Positions 7,758 through 18,405 are shown, numbered from the stretch's first letter. The stretch: DNA of 64,000 nt from an uncultured Porphyromonadaceae bacterium (GCA_947643165.1 CANRVB010000011.1:1-64000), one strand, 5' to 3'. Notes: generated by a model from the sequence alone, not told the origin. Translations and numbers: made by a program.

Positions 7758-10022
7758 ATGAAAAAGCAATCGTTAGCGATCACGGTTGTTGCAACGGCGT
7801 TGTGCGCGCCTTTACAACCGTTGTCGGCACAGGAGAGAGCCGACAGTGTGAAACAGTCAGCCGATCAAAATGGTCGTGACATGGAGCTTCCTGAAATACA
7901 GGTGATAAGCAACCGTGCCACATCGACAACTCCAGTTGCCTATACCAATATATCGCGCAAGACCATCGAGAAGGTCAACGATGGTAAGGATATACCCTAT
8001 CTGCTGTCAATGGTACCGTCGATGGTGTTCACCTCCGATGCCGGGGCCGGTGTAGGCTACAGCGCCATGCGAGTAAGAGGAACAGACCCATCACGTATAA
8101 ATGTGACGATAAACGGTGTGCCACAGAACGATGCCGAGAGCCATCGTGTATATTGGGTAAATATGCCCGACCTCGCGTCGTCGGTCCGCGACATACAAGT
8201 GCAACGCGGAGCCGGAACAAGTACCAACGGAGCCGGTGCTTTCGGAGCTACAGTCAATATGCTCACAGACATACCTGATGAGGATGCCTATGGCGAACTG
8301 ACGGGTGGATATGGAGCTTACAACACTCACCGCACTACCCTGCGCGTAGGTTCCGGACTGCTGGGCGAACACTGGAACATAGATGCCCGTATAAGCAACA
8401 TAGGATCCGACGGATATATAGACCGCGCGTCATCGAGCCTGTGGAGTTATTTCGGGCAACTGGCCTATAGCAACAGCGGCACAACACTCCGACTTATGAG
8501 CTTCGGCGGTAAAGAAGAAACATATATGGCCTGGGATTATGCATCGAAAGAGGAGATGGAAAAGTATGGCAGACGATATAATCCATGTGGCAAATATACT
8601 GCTGACGACGGTTCGATAGCCTTCTATCCGGATCAGAAAGACCATTATACACAACATAATCTCCAGCTCCACGTAGGACAGCGCCTGAACGAATTCTGGC
8701 GTATTAACATCGCTGCACACTATACACGCGGATTAGGTTATTACCGACAATATAAGACCGACCGCACACTGCGTGAATATGGGCTTGAACCTTACATCGG
8801 TAACGACGGTACTACCGTGACCAAAAGCGATCTGATCCGCCTTAAGCATGACAACAATCACTTTGTCGGTGCAGTCGCCAATGCCGTATACTTCAAGGAT
8901 AACATCAATATGAATCTCGGAGCGGCCGCCAACAACTACCGGGGGCATCACTTTGGCGAAGTAGATTGGGTGAGAAATTATATAGGTCCCATTGATCCGC
9001 TGCAGCGTTTCTATAACAACTTCAGCAGCAAGTTTGACTTCAACATATATGGTCGTGCCAACATAAGTCTCAGCAGAATGTTTTCTGTATTTGCCGACAT
9101 GCAATACAGACATATCAACTACCGGCTTAACGGATCAAACTCCAATTTCGACTACAATATCGATGCCATGCAGCCTCTCGACTATCATGAGCGATACAAT
9201 TTCTTCAATCCCAAAATCGGAGCCAACTACACCAACGGTATCCACCGTCTGTTCGCGTCATGGAGTGTAGCCCACAAGGAACCCACGCGAACCAATTTCA
9301 CCGACGGCGATCCTAACCATATTCCCTCATCCGAACAACTTATCGACTACGAGATAGGCTACACTGTAGCCCACAACATATTCTCTGTAGGAGCCAATCT
9401 CTACTACATGGACTATAAGGATCAGCTGGTGGCTACAGGCCAGCTGTCGGACACAGGAAATCCACTGAGCATAAACGTTCCGCACAGCTACCGGATGGGT
9501 GTGGAGCTGCAGGCCGGACTCAAGCCATGCCGATGGTTCGAATGGCAGATAAACGCAACTCTATCGCGCAACCGTATCAAAGATTTCACCGAATACATAT
9601 ATGAAGACGGCTGGACAAATCCTATAAGCAATTATATAGGATCGACGCCTATAGCATTCTCACCCGATTTCATTCTCAACAACTCGTTTAACTTCGCATG
9701 GCATAATTTCGATGCCACTCTCCAGAGTCATTATGTAGGCAGACAATATCTAAGCAACAGCCATAGCGATGAGGAGATGCTCGATGCTTATTTCGTAAGC
9801 AATCTGTTTCTTGGATATACGTTCGGCAATATCGCCGGACTGAGAGATCTACGCCTTGGAGTTACGGTCAACAATATCTTCAACGAGCGTTATGAGAGCA
9901 ACGGATACTCCGGAGCCGGATACTATATAGACAAAAACGGAGAGAAGATAATATACCGCTATGCCGGTTACGCCGCTCAGGCACCAATAAATATCATGAC
10001 TACTGTCACTGTTAAGTTCTGA
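7758..10022 (+). CDS. TonB-dependent outer-membrane receptor for thiamine or a precursor
   Basis: 754 residues. The ATG at 7758 is chosen because the longer reading frame from 7671 runs through the riboswitch. Signal peptide 1-25 ends in PLSAQ. A plug domain spans about 50-170 (GKDIPYLLSMVPS, MRVRGTDPSRINVTINGVPQ, VQRGAGTSTNGAGAFGATVN). A 22-strand-type barrel runs to a terminal Phe (TTVTVKF). Substrate is inferred from the TPP riboswitch directly upstream and pnuT-like gene directly downstream, as in the characterised Bacteroides thiamine-uptake locus. It should move its ligand across the outer membrane using TonB energy. Confidence 0.9.
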   Translation: MKKQSLAITVVATALCAPLQPLSAQERADSVKQSADQNGRDMELPEIQVISNRATSTTPVAYTNISRKTIEKVNDGKDIPYLLSMVPSMVFTSDAGAGVGYSAMRVRGTDPSRINVTINGVPQNDAESHRVYWVNMPDLASSVRDIQVQRGAGTSTNGAGAFGATVNMLTDIPDEDAYGELTGGYGAYNTHRTTLRVGSGLLGEHWNIDARISNIGSDGYIDRASSSLWSYFGQLAYSNSGTTLRLMSFGGKEETYMAWDYASKEEMEKYGRRYNPCGKYTADDGSIAFYPDQKDHYTQHNLQLHVGQRLNEFWRINIAAHYTRGLGYYRQYKTDRTLREYGLEPYIGNDGTTVTKSDLIRLKHDNNHFVGAVANAVYFKDNINMNLGAAANNYRGHHFGEVDWVRNYIGPIDPLQRFYNNFSSKFDFNIYGRANISLSRMFSVFADMQYRHINYRLNGSNSNFDYNIDAMQPLDYHERYNFFNPKIGANYTNGIHRLFASWSVAHKEPTRTNFTDGDPNHIPSSEQLIDYEIGYTVAHNIFSVGANLYYMDYKDQLVATGQLSDTGNPLSINVPHSYRMGVELQAGLKPCRWFEWQINATLSRNRIKDFTEYIYEDGWTNPISNYIGSTPIAFSPDFILNNSFNFAWHNFDATLQSHYVGRQYLSNSHSDEEMLDAYFVSNLFLGYTFGNIAGLRDLRLGVTVNNIFNERYESNGYSGAGYYIDKNGEKIIYRYAGYAAQAPINIMTTVTVKF

Positions 10023-10024
10023 AC

Positions 10025-10618
10025 ATGAATTTTGACCTCGCACTCGAAATAACAGGATTTCTGATAGGACTCCTGTATCTCTATTGGGAATATCATGCCA
10101 ATCCGCGCATGTGGCTGGCCGGACTTATCATGCCTATGATATCCATGTGGATATATTTCTCCAAAGGATTGTATGCCGACTTTGCCATGAATATCTATTA
10201 TCTGGTGATAGCCATCTACGGATATGTGGCATGGACCTTCAATTTCAAACGCAAGGAAAAAGAGAAGTTGCCCATACGTCATATCACTCCGGTCACACTG
10301 TTGGCGACTACAGGAATCTTCGCCCTCGTATATGCTGCGATAGCTGTATGGCTCGTCACAGCAACCGACAGCACAGTGCCCTACTACGATGCTTTCACAA
10401 CTGCCCTGAGCATAGTGGCTACATGGATGCTTGCCCGCAAATATATAGAGCAATGGATAGCATGGATTCTTGTTGATGCCGTATGCGTCGGCCTGTATAT
10501 CTACAAGGGTATTTACTTCTATGCGGTGCTATACCTCATCTACACTGTCATAGCTTTGCTCGGCTATCGCAAGTGGCTGAGGATAATGTCGACAAACACT
10601 GTTGATAACTGTCAATAA
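10025..10618 (+). CDS. pnuT: PnuC-family thiamine transporter
   Basis: 197 residues, mostly membrane-embedded with about seven helices, Trp- and Tyr-rich as in PnuC proteins (YWEYHANPRMWLAGL, AWILVDAVCVGLYIYKGIY). It starts 2 bases after the receptor stop, so the two are cotranscribed under the TPP riboswitch. This context separates PnuT (thiamine) from PnuC (nicotinamide riboside). It should allow facilitated entry of thiamine across the inner membrane. The thiamine pyrophosphokinase gene often found third in such operons is absent here. Confidence 0.88.
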   Translation: MNFDLALEITGFLIGLLYLYWEYHANPRMWLAGLIMPMISMWIYFSKGLYADFAMNIYYLVIAIYGYVAWTFNFKRKEKEKLPIRHITPVTLLATTGIFALVYAAIAVWLVTATDSTVPYYDAFTTALSIVATWMLARKYIEQWIAWILVDAVCVGLYIYKGIYFYAVLYLIYTVIALLGYRKWLRIMSTNTVDNCQ

Positions 10619-10744
10619 CTTAGTCAACATCGCAGCCACAGATCGGTGTACACTGTTCATAACAGTATTGAAAATATCACCAATCATCCACATAACATAT
10701 TGATATATAATATTTTGCCCATGTTATCAACACAGTGTTGATAA
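10600..10744. other. Cluster of DnaA-box-like 9-mers at a convergent junction
   Basis: TGTTGATAA occurs at 10600-10608 and 10736-10744, its complement at 10724-10732, and TCATCCACA at 10684-10692. Each is one base from the classical DnaA box TTATCCACA (or its complement). The last inverted pair forms the core of the palindrome at 10709-10759. Function is unproven; see findings. Confidence 0.35.
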
Positions 10745-10759
10745 CATGGGCAAAATATT
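10709..10759. repeat. 51-bp perfect palindrome with one central base, between convergent genes
   Basis: Left arm 10709-10733 and right arm 10735-10759 are exact reverse complements of 25 bases around A10734. It lies between the ends of pnuT (+) and cdd (-), and T-rich sequence follows on the plus side (TTTGTTTTTA). It can act as a bidirectional transcription terminator as RNA, or a cruciform or protein site as DNA. Confidence 0.8.
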
Positions 10760-10792
10760 TGTTTTTATCAGCAGTAGCTGTAAACAGCCGTG

Positions 10793-11269
10793 TCAGTTGA
10801 AATCGACAAAAGCCAACGGAAGAAGAGATGCTATGCTCGGAGCTACTACAACTTTGTCGCGGCTGCGAAGCAACACTCTTACCGGTGCACCTGCCAGTTT
10901 TTCATATTCAAGCAGAGCCTGGCGACAAGCTCCACATGGAGCAGTAGCGTTTTCGGTAAGTTCACCGTCGGTACCCCGTGCAGCTATCGCTATGGCGCGG
11001 AAAGCTACACCCGGATATGTCGCACCGGCATAAAAGCAAGCTGAGCGTTCAGCGCACGTTCCCGACGGGTATGCCACATTTTCCTGATTAGCGCCCTCCA
11101 CTATCACGCCGTTGTCAAGACGTATTGCCGCGCCGACACTGAAATGACTGTAAGGGGCATACGAGCGCTCCGTAGCCTTGGTAGCCGCCTCTACAAGTTC
11201 ACGATCGGCAGCATTCAGCTCATCAATATCATATTGCTCAAGCCGCAGGGTGATGTCGGTTGTTTTCAT
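10793..11269 (-). CDS. cdd: Cytidine deaminase
   Basis: 158 residues, the usual size for the tetrameric class. It deaminates cytidine and deoxycytidine to uridine forms in pyrimidine salvage. Substrate-binding YAPYSHFSVGAA (near 37-48) and NQENVAYPS lead into the zinc site CAER (Cys and catalytic Glu) and PCGACRQ (two Cys). The ATG overlaps the stop of the upstream dipeptidase gene by 4 bases (ATGA), so the two are translationally coupled. Confidence 0.95.
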   Translation of the reverse strand: MKTTDITLRLEQYDIDELNAADRELVEAATKATERSYAPYSHFSVGAAIRLDNGVIVEGANQENVAYPSGTCAERSACFYAGATYPGVAFRAIAIAARGTDGELTENATAPCGACRQALLEYEKLAGAPVRVLLRSRDKVVVAPSIASLLPLAFVDFN

Positions 11270-12906
11270 CGCTCTATAGGTTTGACGCGCAGACGCTCGC
11301 CTCCATTCGGATCGTTTACAATAGAACGGAAATAACGCTCGTCATAACCACCGTATACCGGGCTTACAGGCATTCCTGTCTCGCTACGTTCAAACTCTCC
11401 GTTCTTCTCACGTTTGATATTACCGTCTATATACTTGACAAGCAGATACTCACCAAGTTTCTTATAATCGGATGTTGACTTTTCAGCCCAATATGCCGAA
11501 CGGTCGGTGAGCAGCTTGGAAGCCTCGGCCGGAGTCATTCCTGCAACCACAGTCTTCAATGAGTCAGCCTCCATCTGCATAGCCTTTTCAAGACCATTCT
11601 GCACAGGACGTATATCCTCTATCATCTTGTCATACTTGTTGTATGCCTGGTTTGCCACAAAATTGTTAACCCAGAAATTAGCATCCCATGACAGATTGTA
11701 AAGATCTCCGTTGCCTACAGCCAGCTGATGAGGAACAGCTTGTATACCACAGTATATAGGCATATACACACAGGTGTTGGCATCATCCGTACCAAACCAC
11801 AGTATACCCTTCATGGCATCGGGATTTGAGGCATTCATCTGCGACACAAACGAAAAGCCTGTCTGCTGTGTAGCTATCGCGCGTTCGTGCATATACTCCT
11901 CGCCATCAACTTCATAGGTCATCGGACGCCAGCGGTAAGGCACTTTGTAAGGACCGGCACCTATATCGGTTGTCATGTCCATGGGAGTTCCCTCGAAGTG
12001 ATCGCGCATCATCCATTGTATGTCTGACAACGAAACCTGTTTGTCCGGCTTGAACCACAGAGGCATAGGTTCGCCCTTCCCTTCAAGAACCCATGGCAGA
12101 TACTTGTCCATGCCCGATACAAAACGATTGTAGAATGACCACACTCGTCCGTCGCAGCCGCGGAGCGATGTCATGTCGGGAACATCGTAGGCACTTGAAA
12201 ATGAGAAATCCTCATCCTTGCCATTGAAATAACCCTGTTCGCGGGCAAACTTTATGACATCTTTTGCATAACGGGTCTCACCGCTCTTGTCCTTGAGAGG
12301 AAACTTGTGGATACGGCTGAAATTGGCATGACCGGCAATGCAGTCATCAGGCACACGGCGGGCAACCCATACAGCACCCGGATCCTTCTTGCCTTTTCCT
12401 ATAAGCTCCATGATCCACACATTTTCGGGATCGGCGATTGTGAATGATTCGCCACTGCTCGCATATCCGTACTTATCGACAAGCTCTGTCATTACTTTCA
12501 GAGCTTCTTCGGCTGTACGCGCGCGCTGCAAGGTTATATAGATAAGCGAACCGTAGTCTATCAGGCCGGAACCTGCCAGCTCCTCACGTCCGCCCCAGGT
12601 GCTCTCGGCTATGGTAAGACCATGCTCGTTCATATTTCCGTATGTGGCATATGTATGCGACACTTCTGGTATTTCTCCAAGATATTTACCGGTATCCCAT
12701 TCCACAACCTTGCGCATTGTACCGGGCTTATGATCGGCCGCTGGCTGATTGTAGAGTTCACCGTAGAGAGTATGGCTGTCGGCTGCATACGATGCCAAAA
12801 CACTGCCATCTACTGTGGCCTTTTTACCGGCCATGAGGCTTGTGCATGCCATTGCCCCCGACGATGCGGCCAAAAATGCCGCCGCCACTGCTGTCCTTAT
12901 GTTCAT
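11266..12906 (-). CDS. Peptidase C69 family dipeptidase (PepD-like), exported
   Basis: 546 residues. The signal peptide ends at A20 and the predicted catalytic nucleophile C21 becomes the mature N-terminus (MACTSLMAGKKATVDGS), as in the Ntn-hydrolase fold of C69 dipeptidases. Further conserved segments are YGNMNEHGLTIAEST (near 90-104), RARTAEEALKVM and an ExFTIADPENVWIME-type block near 157-172. It should cleave dipeptides in the periplasm or at the surface. The stop overlaps cdd, suggesting shared transcription. Confidence 0.9.
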   Translation of the reverse strand: MNIRTAVAAAFLAASSGAMACTSLMAGKKATVDGSVLASYAADSHTLYGELYNQPAADHKPGTMRKVVEWDTGKYLGEIPEVSHTYATYGNMNEHGLTIAESTWGGREELAGSGLIDYGSLIYITLQRARTAEEALKVMTELVDKYGYASSGESFTIADPENVWIMELIGKGKKDPGAVWVARRVPDDCIAGHANFSRIHKFPLKDKSGETRYAKDVIKFAREQGYFNGKDEDFSFSSAYDVPDMTSLRGCDGRVWSFYNRFVSGMDKYLPWVLEGKGEPMPLWFKPDKQVSLSDIQWMMRDHFEGTPMDMTTDIGAGPYKVPYRWRPMTYEVDGEEYMHERAIATQQTGFSFVSQMNASNPDAMKGILWFGTDDANTCVYMPIYCGIQAVPHQLAVGNGDLYNLSWDANFWVNNFVANQAYNKYDKMIEDIRPVQNGLEKAMQMEADSLKTVVAGMTPAEASKLLTDRSAYWAEKSTSDYKKLGEYLLVKYIDGNIKREKNGEFERSETGMPVSPVYGGYDERYFRSIVNDPNGGERLRVKPIER

Positions 12907-13450
12907 ACGTGTCTGTTTGCGATTGGTTAATTATTTTATGATGTGTACGTTATGTTTTTACAAATGTACGAATTAATTATTATAAACCTCATCTCCGAAG
13001 CCTTAAAAACTACTAACACCATTCATTCATCATACCCTGTTCATATCGTTGTTGATAATTGTAAATAGCGGGTTGATGAAAATAATAAAAATAAAGTTGA
13101 CAATATTGACCGATTTGTATAAGCCGGACATTATAGCCATACTCCAAAAAAGAAAGACATAAGATATATGGCTGTTATCTACCCATTTTTTGACAGAAAC
13201 CATGAGTTTATCTCGGCCAAACTTATTAACTTTGCACTCTATTAACAGAATGTCAATAAAGTGGCTAACTGCATGACTTGACGCTCAAACGGGTGTATAT
13301 AAGTTGTAAAGTCAGAGAACTTGAACGTTGACAACGAAATATGAAAGTTTTTTGTCAGAAAGTTTTCATCGCTATCAACAATGCTTATTGATACTCTTGG
13401 ATTTTATAAAAATATTCTTTCAATCTAAATTATATAATAACAATAAAGAG
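12907..13450. promoter_or_regulatory. 544-bp divergent intergenic region with promoters for the dipeptidase and nadA
   Basis: A minus-strand -7 box, TACATTTG, lies at 12961-12968 (54 bases before the dipeptidase ATG). A plus-strand TAACTTTG lies at 13227-13234 (217 bases before nadA, giving a long leader). Neither has a clean -33 TTTG. One DnaA-box-like TGTTGATAA is at 13050-13058. The rest is AT-rich with no convincing ORF or RNA fold seen by eye. Confidence 0.45.
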
Positions 13451-14455
13451 ATGAACAAGGCTGTTGAAACGAATGGCGAATGCCGGGCAGACTCTGTCAT
13501 GTTGTCCGACGATGCCGTGAAGCTCATCGCCGAGATTGAAGAGCTCAAGAAGCAGAGAGGTGCCCTCATCATGGCCCACTACTATCAGAGGGGAGAGATA
13601 CAGAGTCTTGCCGACTGCATAGGCGACTCGCTTGCTCTGGCACGTCAGGCTGCTCGCACCGACGCTCCGGTCATAGTGATGTGCGGTGTCCATTTCATGG
13701 GCGAGACCGCAAAGCTGCTCAGTCCCGACAAGGTTGTACTTGTGCCCGACATCAATGCCGGTTGCTCGCTTGCCGACAGCTGCCCTGCTCCAGATCTTGA
13801 AGCATTCATAAAGAGTCATCCTGGACACACCGTCATCAGCTATGTCAACACCTCGGCTGCCGTCAAGGCTCTGAGCGATGTCGTCGTCACTTCTGGCAAT
13901 GCCGATAAAATTATAGAGAGTCTGCCCGCCGACGAGAAGATAATTTTCGGTCCGGACAGAAATCTCGGTTCTTATATAAACCAACGCACCGGACGCAATA
14001 TGGTTCTGTGGCCCGGAGCCTGTCATGTGCATGAACGCTTCTCTCTTGAAAAAATACTCGAACTAAAGAAGCAGCATCCCGGAGCGCACATACTTGTACA
14101 TCCTGAATGTCCGGCTCCTGTGCGTCTGGTAGCCGACCGTATCGGATCGACGGCAGCTCTGCTCAAGTATGCGGTGTCTATGCCTGCTGGTTCGGAGTTC
14201 ATAGTCGCTACCGAGAGCGGTATTCTCGTGGAGATGGAACGTATGTGTCCCGACAAGAAATTCATACCGGCACCTCCGACCGACAGCACATGCGGCTGCA
14301 ACGACTGCAACTTCATGAAGCTGAATACTCTCGTGAAACTACGCGACTGTCTGCGCGATATGTCTCCGGCTATAGAGATCGATCCGGCCTTGGCCGACCG
14401 TGCCCGTAAGCCCATCGACAGAATGCTTGAGATAAGCGACCGTCTCGGCATCTGA
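13451..14455 (+). CDS. nadA: Quinolinate synthase A
   Basis: 334 residues from ATG 13451. The frame is open upstream, but homology and the conserved N-terminal helix (KLIAEIEELKKQRGALIMAH) start only here. NadA condenses iminoaspartate with dihydroxyacetone phosphate in NAD synthesis using a [4Fe-4S] cluster. Cluster Cys candidates are in VMCGVHFMGE, WPGACHVHE and the CGCNDCNF stretch near the end. nadB and nadC are not adjacent. It sits 56 bases before leuS. Confidence 0.95.
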   Translation: MNKAVETNGECRADSVMLSDDAVKLIAEIEELKKQRGALIMAHYYQRGEIQSLADCIGDSLALARQAARTDAPVIVMCGVHFMGETAKLLSPDKVVLVPDINAGCSLADSCPAPDLEAFIKSHPGHTVISYVNTSAAVKALSDVVVTSGNADKIIESLPADEKIIFGPDRNLGSYINQRTGRNMVLWPGACHVHERFSLEKILELKKQHPGAHILVHPECPAPVRLVADRIGSTAALLKYAVSMPAGSEFIVATESGILVEMERMCPDKKFIPAPPTDSTCGCNDCNFMKLNTLVKLRDCLRDMSPAIEIDPALADRARKPIDRMLEISDRLGI

Positions 14456-14511
14456 TTTTTTCTCCACTCTTCTATTGATAATCGAAAATATATATTCATC
14501 CTTCAACATAT

Positions 14512-17283
14512 ATGGAATACAATCACCATGACATTGAGAGCCGTTGGCAGAAGTATTGGCGCGACAACCACACCTATCGTGCCGGCATTGATACTTCACG
14601 TCCCAAATTCTATGTGCTCGATATGTTTCCTTATCCCTCGGGTGCCGGACTTCATGTAGGTCATCCCCTGGGTTATATAGCTTCCGACATATATTCCCGC
14701 TACAAGCGTCTCCAAGGTTTCAACGTGCTTCATCCCATGGGATATGATGCCTATGGTCTGCCGGCCGAGCAATATGCCATACAGACAGGCCAGCACCCTG
14801 AGGTGACTACACGTCAGAATATCGACCGTTACCGCAGCCAGCTCGACAAGATAGGTTTCTGTTATGACTGGGAACGTGAGGTGCGTACTTGTGATCCTGG
14901 TTTCTACAAGTGGACACAGTGGGCTTTCATACGTATGTTTGAGAGTTACTACGACAACACGCTCCAGAAAGCTATGCCTGTTGCCGATCTGGTAAGCCAT
15001 TTCGAGAAATCGGGCACAGAAGGCGTAAACGCAGCTTGTTCGCGTGAGATGTCGTTCACGGCCGACGAGTGGAAGGCCATGGACGGGAAAGAGAAGAGCG
15101 ACACTCTTATGAATTACCGTATAGCCTATCTTGGCAATACTATGGTTAACTGGTGTCCCAAGCTCGGTACAGTACTTGCCAACGATGAGGTCAGCGAGGG
15201 CCTGAGTCTGCGTGGTGGATATCCGGTGGAGCAGAAACTCATGTATCAGTGGTGTCTGCGTGTTTCAGCCTATGCGCAGCGTCTGCTTGATGGTCTTGAC
15301 ACTATCGACTGGACTGATTCGTTAAAAGAGACTCAGCGCAACTGGATAGGACGCTCGGAGGGTGCCGAGATGAAATTCCGCATAGCTGGCAGTGATGTGG
15401 AGCTCGAGATATTCACCACTCGTGCCGACACTGTGTTTGGTGTTACATTCATGGTACTTGCCCCTGAGAGCGCTTATGTGCAGCAGATCACCACTCCCGA
15501 TCAGAAAGCCGCTGTCGAGGCTTATCTTGACAATGTGAAGCATAAGACTGAGCGCGAGCGTATGATTGACAAACAAGTCTCTGGTGTGTTTACCGGAGCT
15601 TATGCCATCAATCCACTTACCGGCAAGAATATACCGGTATGGGTGAGCGACTATGTCCTTGCAGGCTATGGCACAGGAGCCATCATGGCGGTTCCGGCCC
15701 ATGACAGCCGCGACTATGCGTTTGCCAAGCATTTCGATCTGCCTGTCATTCCTCTTATCGAGGGTGCCGATGTGTCGGAGCAGAGCTTCGATGCCAAGAG
15801 TGGCCGTATGATCAACAGTGCTTCGGGCGAGCTTGATCTCAACGGCATGGAGGTTAAGGATGCTATAGCAGCCACAAAGCGTTTCATAGAAGAAAAAGGT
15901 ATCGGCAAGGTAAAGGTTAACTTCCGTCTGCGCGACGCCATTTTCAGCCGTCAGCGCTACTGGGGCGAGCCGTTCCCAGTTTACTATAAGGACGGAATAC
16001 CTCACATGATGGATCTCGACAAGTTGCCGCTGCTGCTGCCCGAGGTCGACAAATTCCTCCCCACCGAGACTGGTGAGCCGCCGCTTGGCCGCGCCAAGAA
16101 CTGGCAGACTCCCGAAGGCTATCCCATAGAGCTGAACACTATGCCGGGTTTCGCCGGATCATCCGCCTATTACCTGCGTTATATGGATCCTCATAATGAA
16201 GAGGCGCTTGTTAGCAAGGAAGCCGACGGCTACTGGCGCAACGTCGATCTTTATATAGGAGGTACCGAGCATGCCACAGGCCATCTCATCTACTCACGCT
16301 TCTGGAACAAGTTCCTTTATGATCTTGGTGAGGTTGTCGAGCCTGAACCCTTCAGGAAACTTATAAACCAGGGTATGATACAGGGTCGAAGCAACTTCGT
16401 TTACCGTATAAAGGATACCAATACCTTTGTCAGCGCCGGACTCCGTAAAGATTATGATGTCACTCCTATCCACGTCGACGTAAACATTGTGAGCAACGAT
16501 ATTCTCGATACCGACAAGTTCCGTGCATGGCGTCCTGAATTCAATGATGCTGAGTTTATCCTTGAAGATGGAAAATACGTGTGTGGCTATGCTGTTGAGA
16601 AGATGTCGAAATCTATGTTCAATGTTGTCAATCCCGACGACATTGTCGACCGTTATGGTGCGGATACTCTCCGTCTGTATGAAATGTTCCTCGGTCCGTT
16701 GGAACAGAGCAAGCCGTGGGATACCAACGGTATTGATGGCGTAAACCGATTCCTCAAGCGTTTGTGGAATCTTTTCTACAAAGGTGATACTTTCCTTGTC
16801 GATGACTCCAAAGCGTCGCCTGAGGCCCTTAAATCGGTCAATAAGCTCATAAAGAAAGTGACCGCTGATATCGAGGCTTTCAGTTACAACACTTCGATAG
16901 CTGCGTTCATGATCTGTGTTAACGAACTCACATCGCTCAAATGTCACAGCCGTGAGGTTCTCGAACCTCTGTTGGTTGTGCTTGCTCCTTTTGCTCCGCA
17001 TATCACTGAGGAGCTTTGGCATGCTCTTGGTAACGATACTACTATCTGTGATGCGAAGTGGCCTGAAGCCAATGAGGAATATCTCAAGGAAGATAATGCC
17101 CGCTATGCCGTGAGCTTCAATGGTAAGGCACGCTTCAATATCGAAGTACCTGCCGACATGCCTGCCAAAGAGGTTGAGGCGTATGCTCTCGGTCACGAAA
17201 GCGCTGCCAAGTGGCTTGAAGGAAAGACTGTGAGAAAGGTCATAGTAGTTCCCGGCAAGATTGTCAACATTGTTGTTGGTTGA
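14512..17283 (+). CDS. leuS: Leucyl-tRNA synthetase
   Basis: 923 residues, class I synthetase that charges tRNA-Leu in the cytoplasm. The HIGH motif is HVGH in [12 protein letters not shown] (near 43-54). The CP1 editing domain is visible as [18 protein letters not shown] (near 385-402). The KMSKS loop is [10 protein letters not shown] (near 697), followed by the anticodon-binding helices. Full length and intact. A strong terminator follows. Confidence 0.97.
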   Translation: MEYNHHDIESRWQKYWRDNHTYRAGIDTSRPKFYVLDMFPYPSGAGLHVGHPLGYIASDIYSRYKRLQGFNVLHPMGYDAYGLPAEQYAIQTGQHPEVTTRQNIDRYRSQLDKIGFCYDWEREVRTCDPGFYKWTQWAFIRMFESYYDNTLQKAMPVADLVSHFEKSGTEGVNAACSREMSFTADEWKAMDGKEKSDTLMNYRIAYLGNTMVNWCPKLGTVLANDEVSEGLSLRGGYPVEQKLMYQWCLRVSAYAQRLLDGLDTIDWTDSLKETQRNWIGRSEGAEMKFRIAGSDVELEIFTTRADTVFGVTFMVLAPESAYVQQITTPDQKAAVEAYLDNVKHKTERERMIDKQVSGVFTGAYAINPLTGKNIPVWVSDYVLAGYGTGAIMAVPAHDSRDYAFAKHFDLPVIPLIEGADVSEQSFDAKSGRMINSASGELDLNGMEVKDAIAATKRFIEEKGIGKVKVNFRLRDAIFSRQRYWGEPFPVYYKDGIPHMMDLDKLPLLLPEVDKFLPTETGEPPLGRAKNWQTPEGYPIELNTMPGFAGSSAYYLRYMDPHNEEALVSKEADGYWRNVDLYIGGTEHATGHLIYSRFWNKFLYDLGEVVEPEPFRKLINQGMIQGRSNFVYRIKDTNTFVSAGLRKDYDVTPIHVDVNIVSNDILDTDKFRAWRPEFNDAEFILEDGKYVCGYAVEKMSKSMFNVVNPDDIVDRYGADTLRLYEMFLGPLEQSKPWDTNGIDGVNRFLKRLWNLFYKGDTFLVDDSKASPEALKSVNKLIKKVTADIEAFSYNTSIAAFMICVNELTSLKCHSREVLEPLLVVLAPFAPHITEELWHALGNDTTICDAKWPEANEEYLKEDNARYAVSFNGKARFNIEVPADMPAKEVEAYALGHESAAKWLEGKTVRKVIVVPGKIVNIVVG

Positions 17284-17315
17284 TAATTCTTCGTAGGTAC
17301 TAATATCGGTAATAT

Positions 17316-17357
17316 AGGTCAGGCTACGGGATAACAAACCAAAGCCTGACCTTTTTA
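17316..17357 (+). terminator. Rho-independent terminator after leuS
   Basis: Perfect 10-bp stem AGGTCAGGCT (17316-17325) with AGCCTGACCT (17343-17352), followed by TTTT. Confidence 0.88.
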
Positions 17358-17388
17358 TTTATTTTATTTTAAAATTATAAATGGTCCG

Positions 17389-18405
17389 ATGTCCCGTTAT
17401 TCTGTATTGACTCTGCTGTTGTCCGGTTTGGTTGTCATGTTCATCTCAGCTTGTAGCAAGGTTGATAATGAGCCCGACAGCCGTCTGGCTGTTGTTCACG
17501 ACAATATATTCTCCGATTCAGCTGACTACATAGTTGTTTTAGGCGATCTTCAGACAATGACCTATTCTCAAGAGTATATAAGTTATCTTGACGCGACGGC
17601 ACGGTGGATTGATATTAATGCCGGCAATATAAGCTGTGTTCTTCAGGTAGGCGATGTTACTGAAACAAATAATCCGCGCGAATGGCAGGCAATGAACGAA
17701 GCCTGTGCAGTTTTTTCGTCCGATGTGCCTTATTTTGTCACTGTTGGCAATCATGATTATGACTGGATGCTCACGTCCGACAACTATTCCGGTATAAGCG
17801 ATCGCAACTCCACTCTCATCAACCGTTACCAGCCTGCCCCTGCTGCCCGCAAGAATTTGGTTGAAGTATACGAGCCTGGTCATATTGAGAATGCTGTCTA
17901 TCGCATACCGATTGCCGGGCGACAGCTATATTTGCTCGTACTTGAGTTTGCGCCGAGGCTGGAGGTTATTGAGTGGGCGGATAAATATGTTAAATCGCAT
18001 CCCGATGACAAGTTTATCCTTATGACACATGAGTTTCTTAATGCCGATGGATCGCTTGTCTATCGCAAATGGAGCCACGCCTATTTCCAGTTTGAATGGA
18101 CTGGTAGCAATTACCTGGCACCCAACGAACTGCTTGAGTCATTTATCGTTCCTAACCCGAATTTGCGGGCTGTTGTGTGCGGGCACAACGGATTCTGCCG
18201 CCACCGCTCCACCACAACCACGTCTGGATACGATGTGACCCAGATCATGTTCAACCTTCAGTATCAGACCAATGGTGGCGATGGTATGGTCATGATATGG
18301 AAAATACCTCACGATTCTGACTCTGTTGAAGTGAGTGTATACAATGTATTGACAGGTTTATTTACATCAGATCCCGAAACCTCATTCAGCTTTCAGATAT
18401 ATTAA
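17389..18405 (+). CDS. Metallophosphoesterase lipoprotein
   Basis: 338 residues. A lipoprotein signal ends at FISAC (C22). Calcineurin-type motifs are in order: GDLQ (near 51), GDVTETN (near 88), GNHDYD (near 120), MTHEF (near 209) and CGHNG (near 264). These bind a dinuclear metal centre and hydrolyse phosphoesters. Location is the periplasmic or outer face of the envelope. The substrate is unknown. It has its own terminator-like hairpin downstream and looks like a single-gene unit. Confidence 0.85.
   Translation: MSRYSVLTLLLSGLVVMFISACSKVDNEPDSRLAVVHDNIFSDSADYIVVLGDLQTMTYSQEYISYLDATARWIDINAGNISCVLQVGDVTETNNPREWQAMNEACAVFSSDVPYFVTVGNHDYDWMLTSDNYSGISDRNSTLINRYQPAPAARKNLVEVYEPGHIENAVYRIPIAGRQLYLLVLEFAPRLEVIEWADKYVKSHPDDKFILMTHEFLNADGSLVYRKWSHAYFQFEWTGSNYLAPNELLESFIVPNPNLRAVVCGHNGFCRHRSTTTTSGYDVTQIMFNLQYQTNGGDGMVMIWKIPHDSDSVEVSVYNVLTGLFTSDPETSFSFQIY

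Noticed and set aside
13050-13058. Third origin candidate at a lone TGTTGATAA between the dipeptidase and nadA genes
   Set aside because: Only one box in 540 bases, without replication genes nearby.
16294-17337. 347-codon open frame antisense to leuS
   Set aside because: leuS is intact with all motifs here; the antisense frame shows no protein-like pattern.
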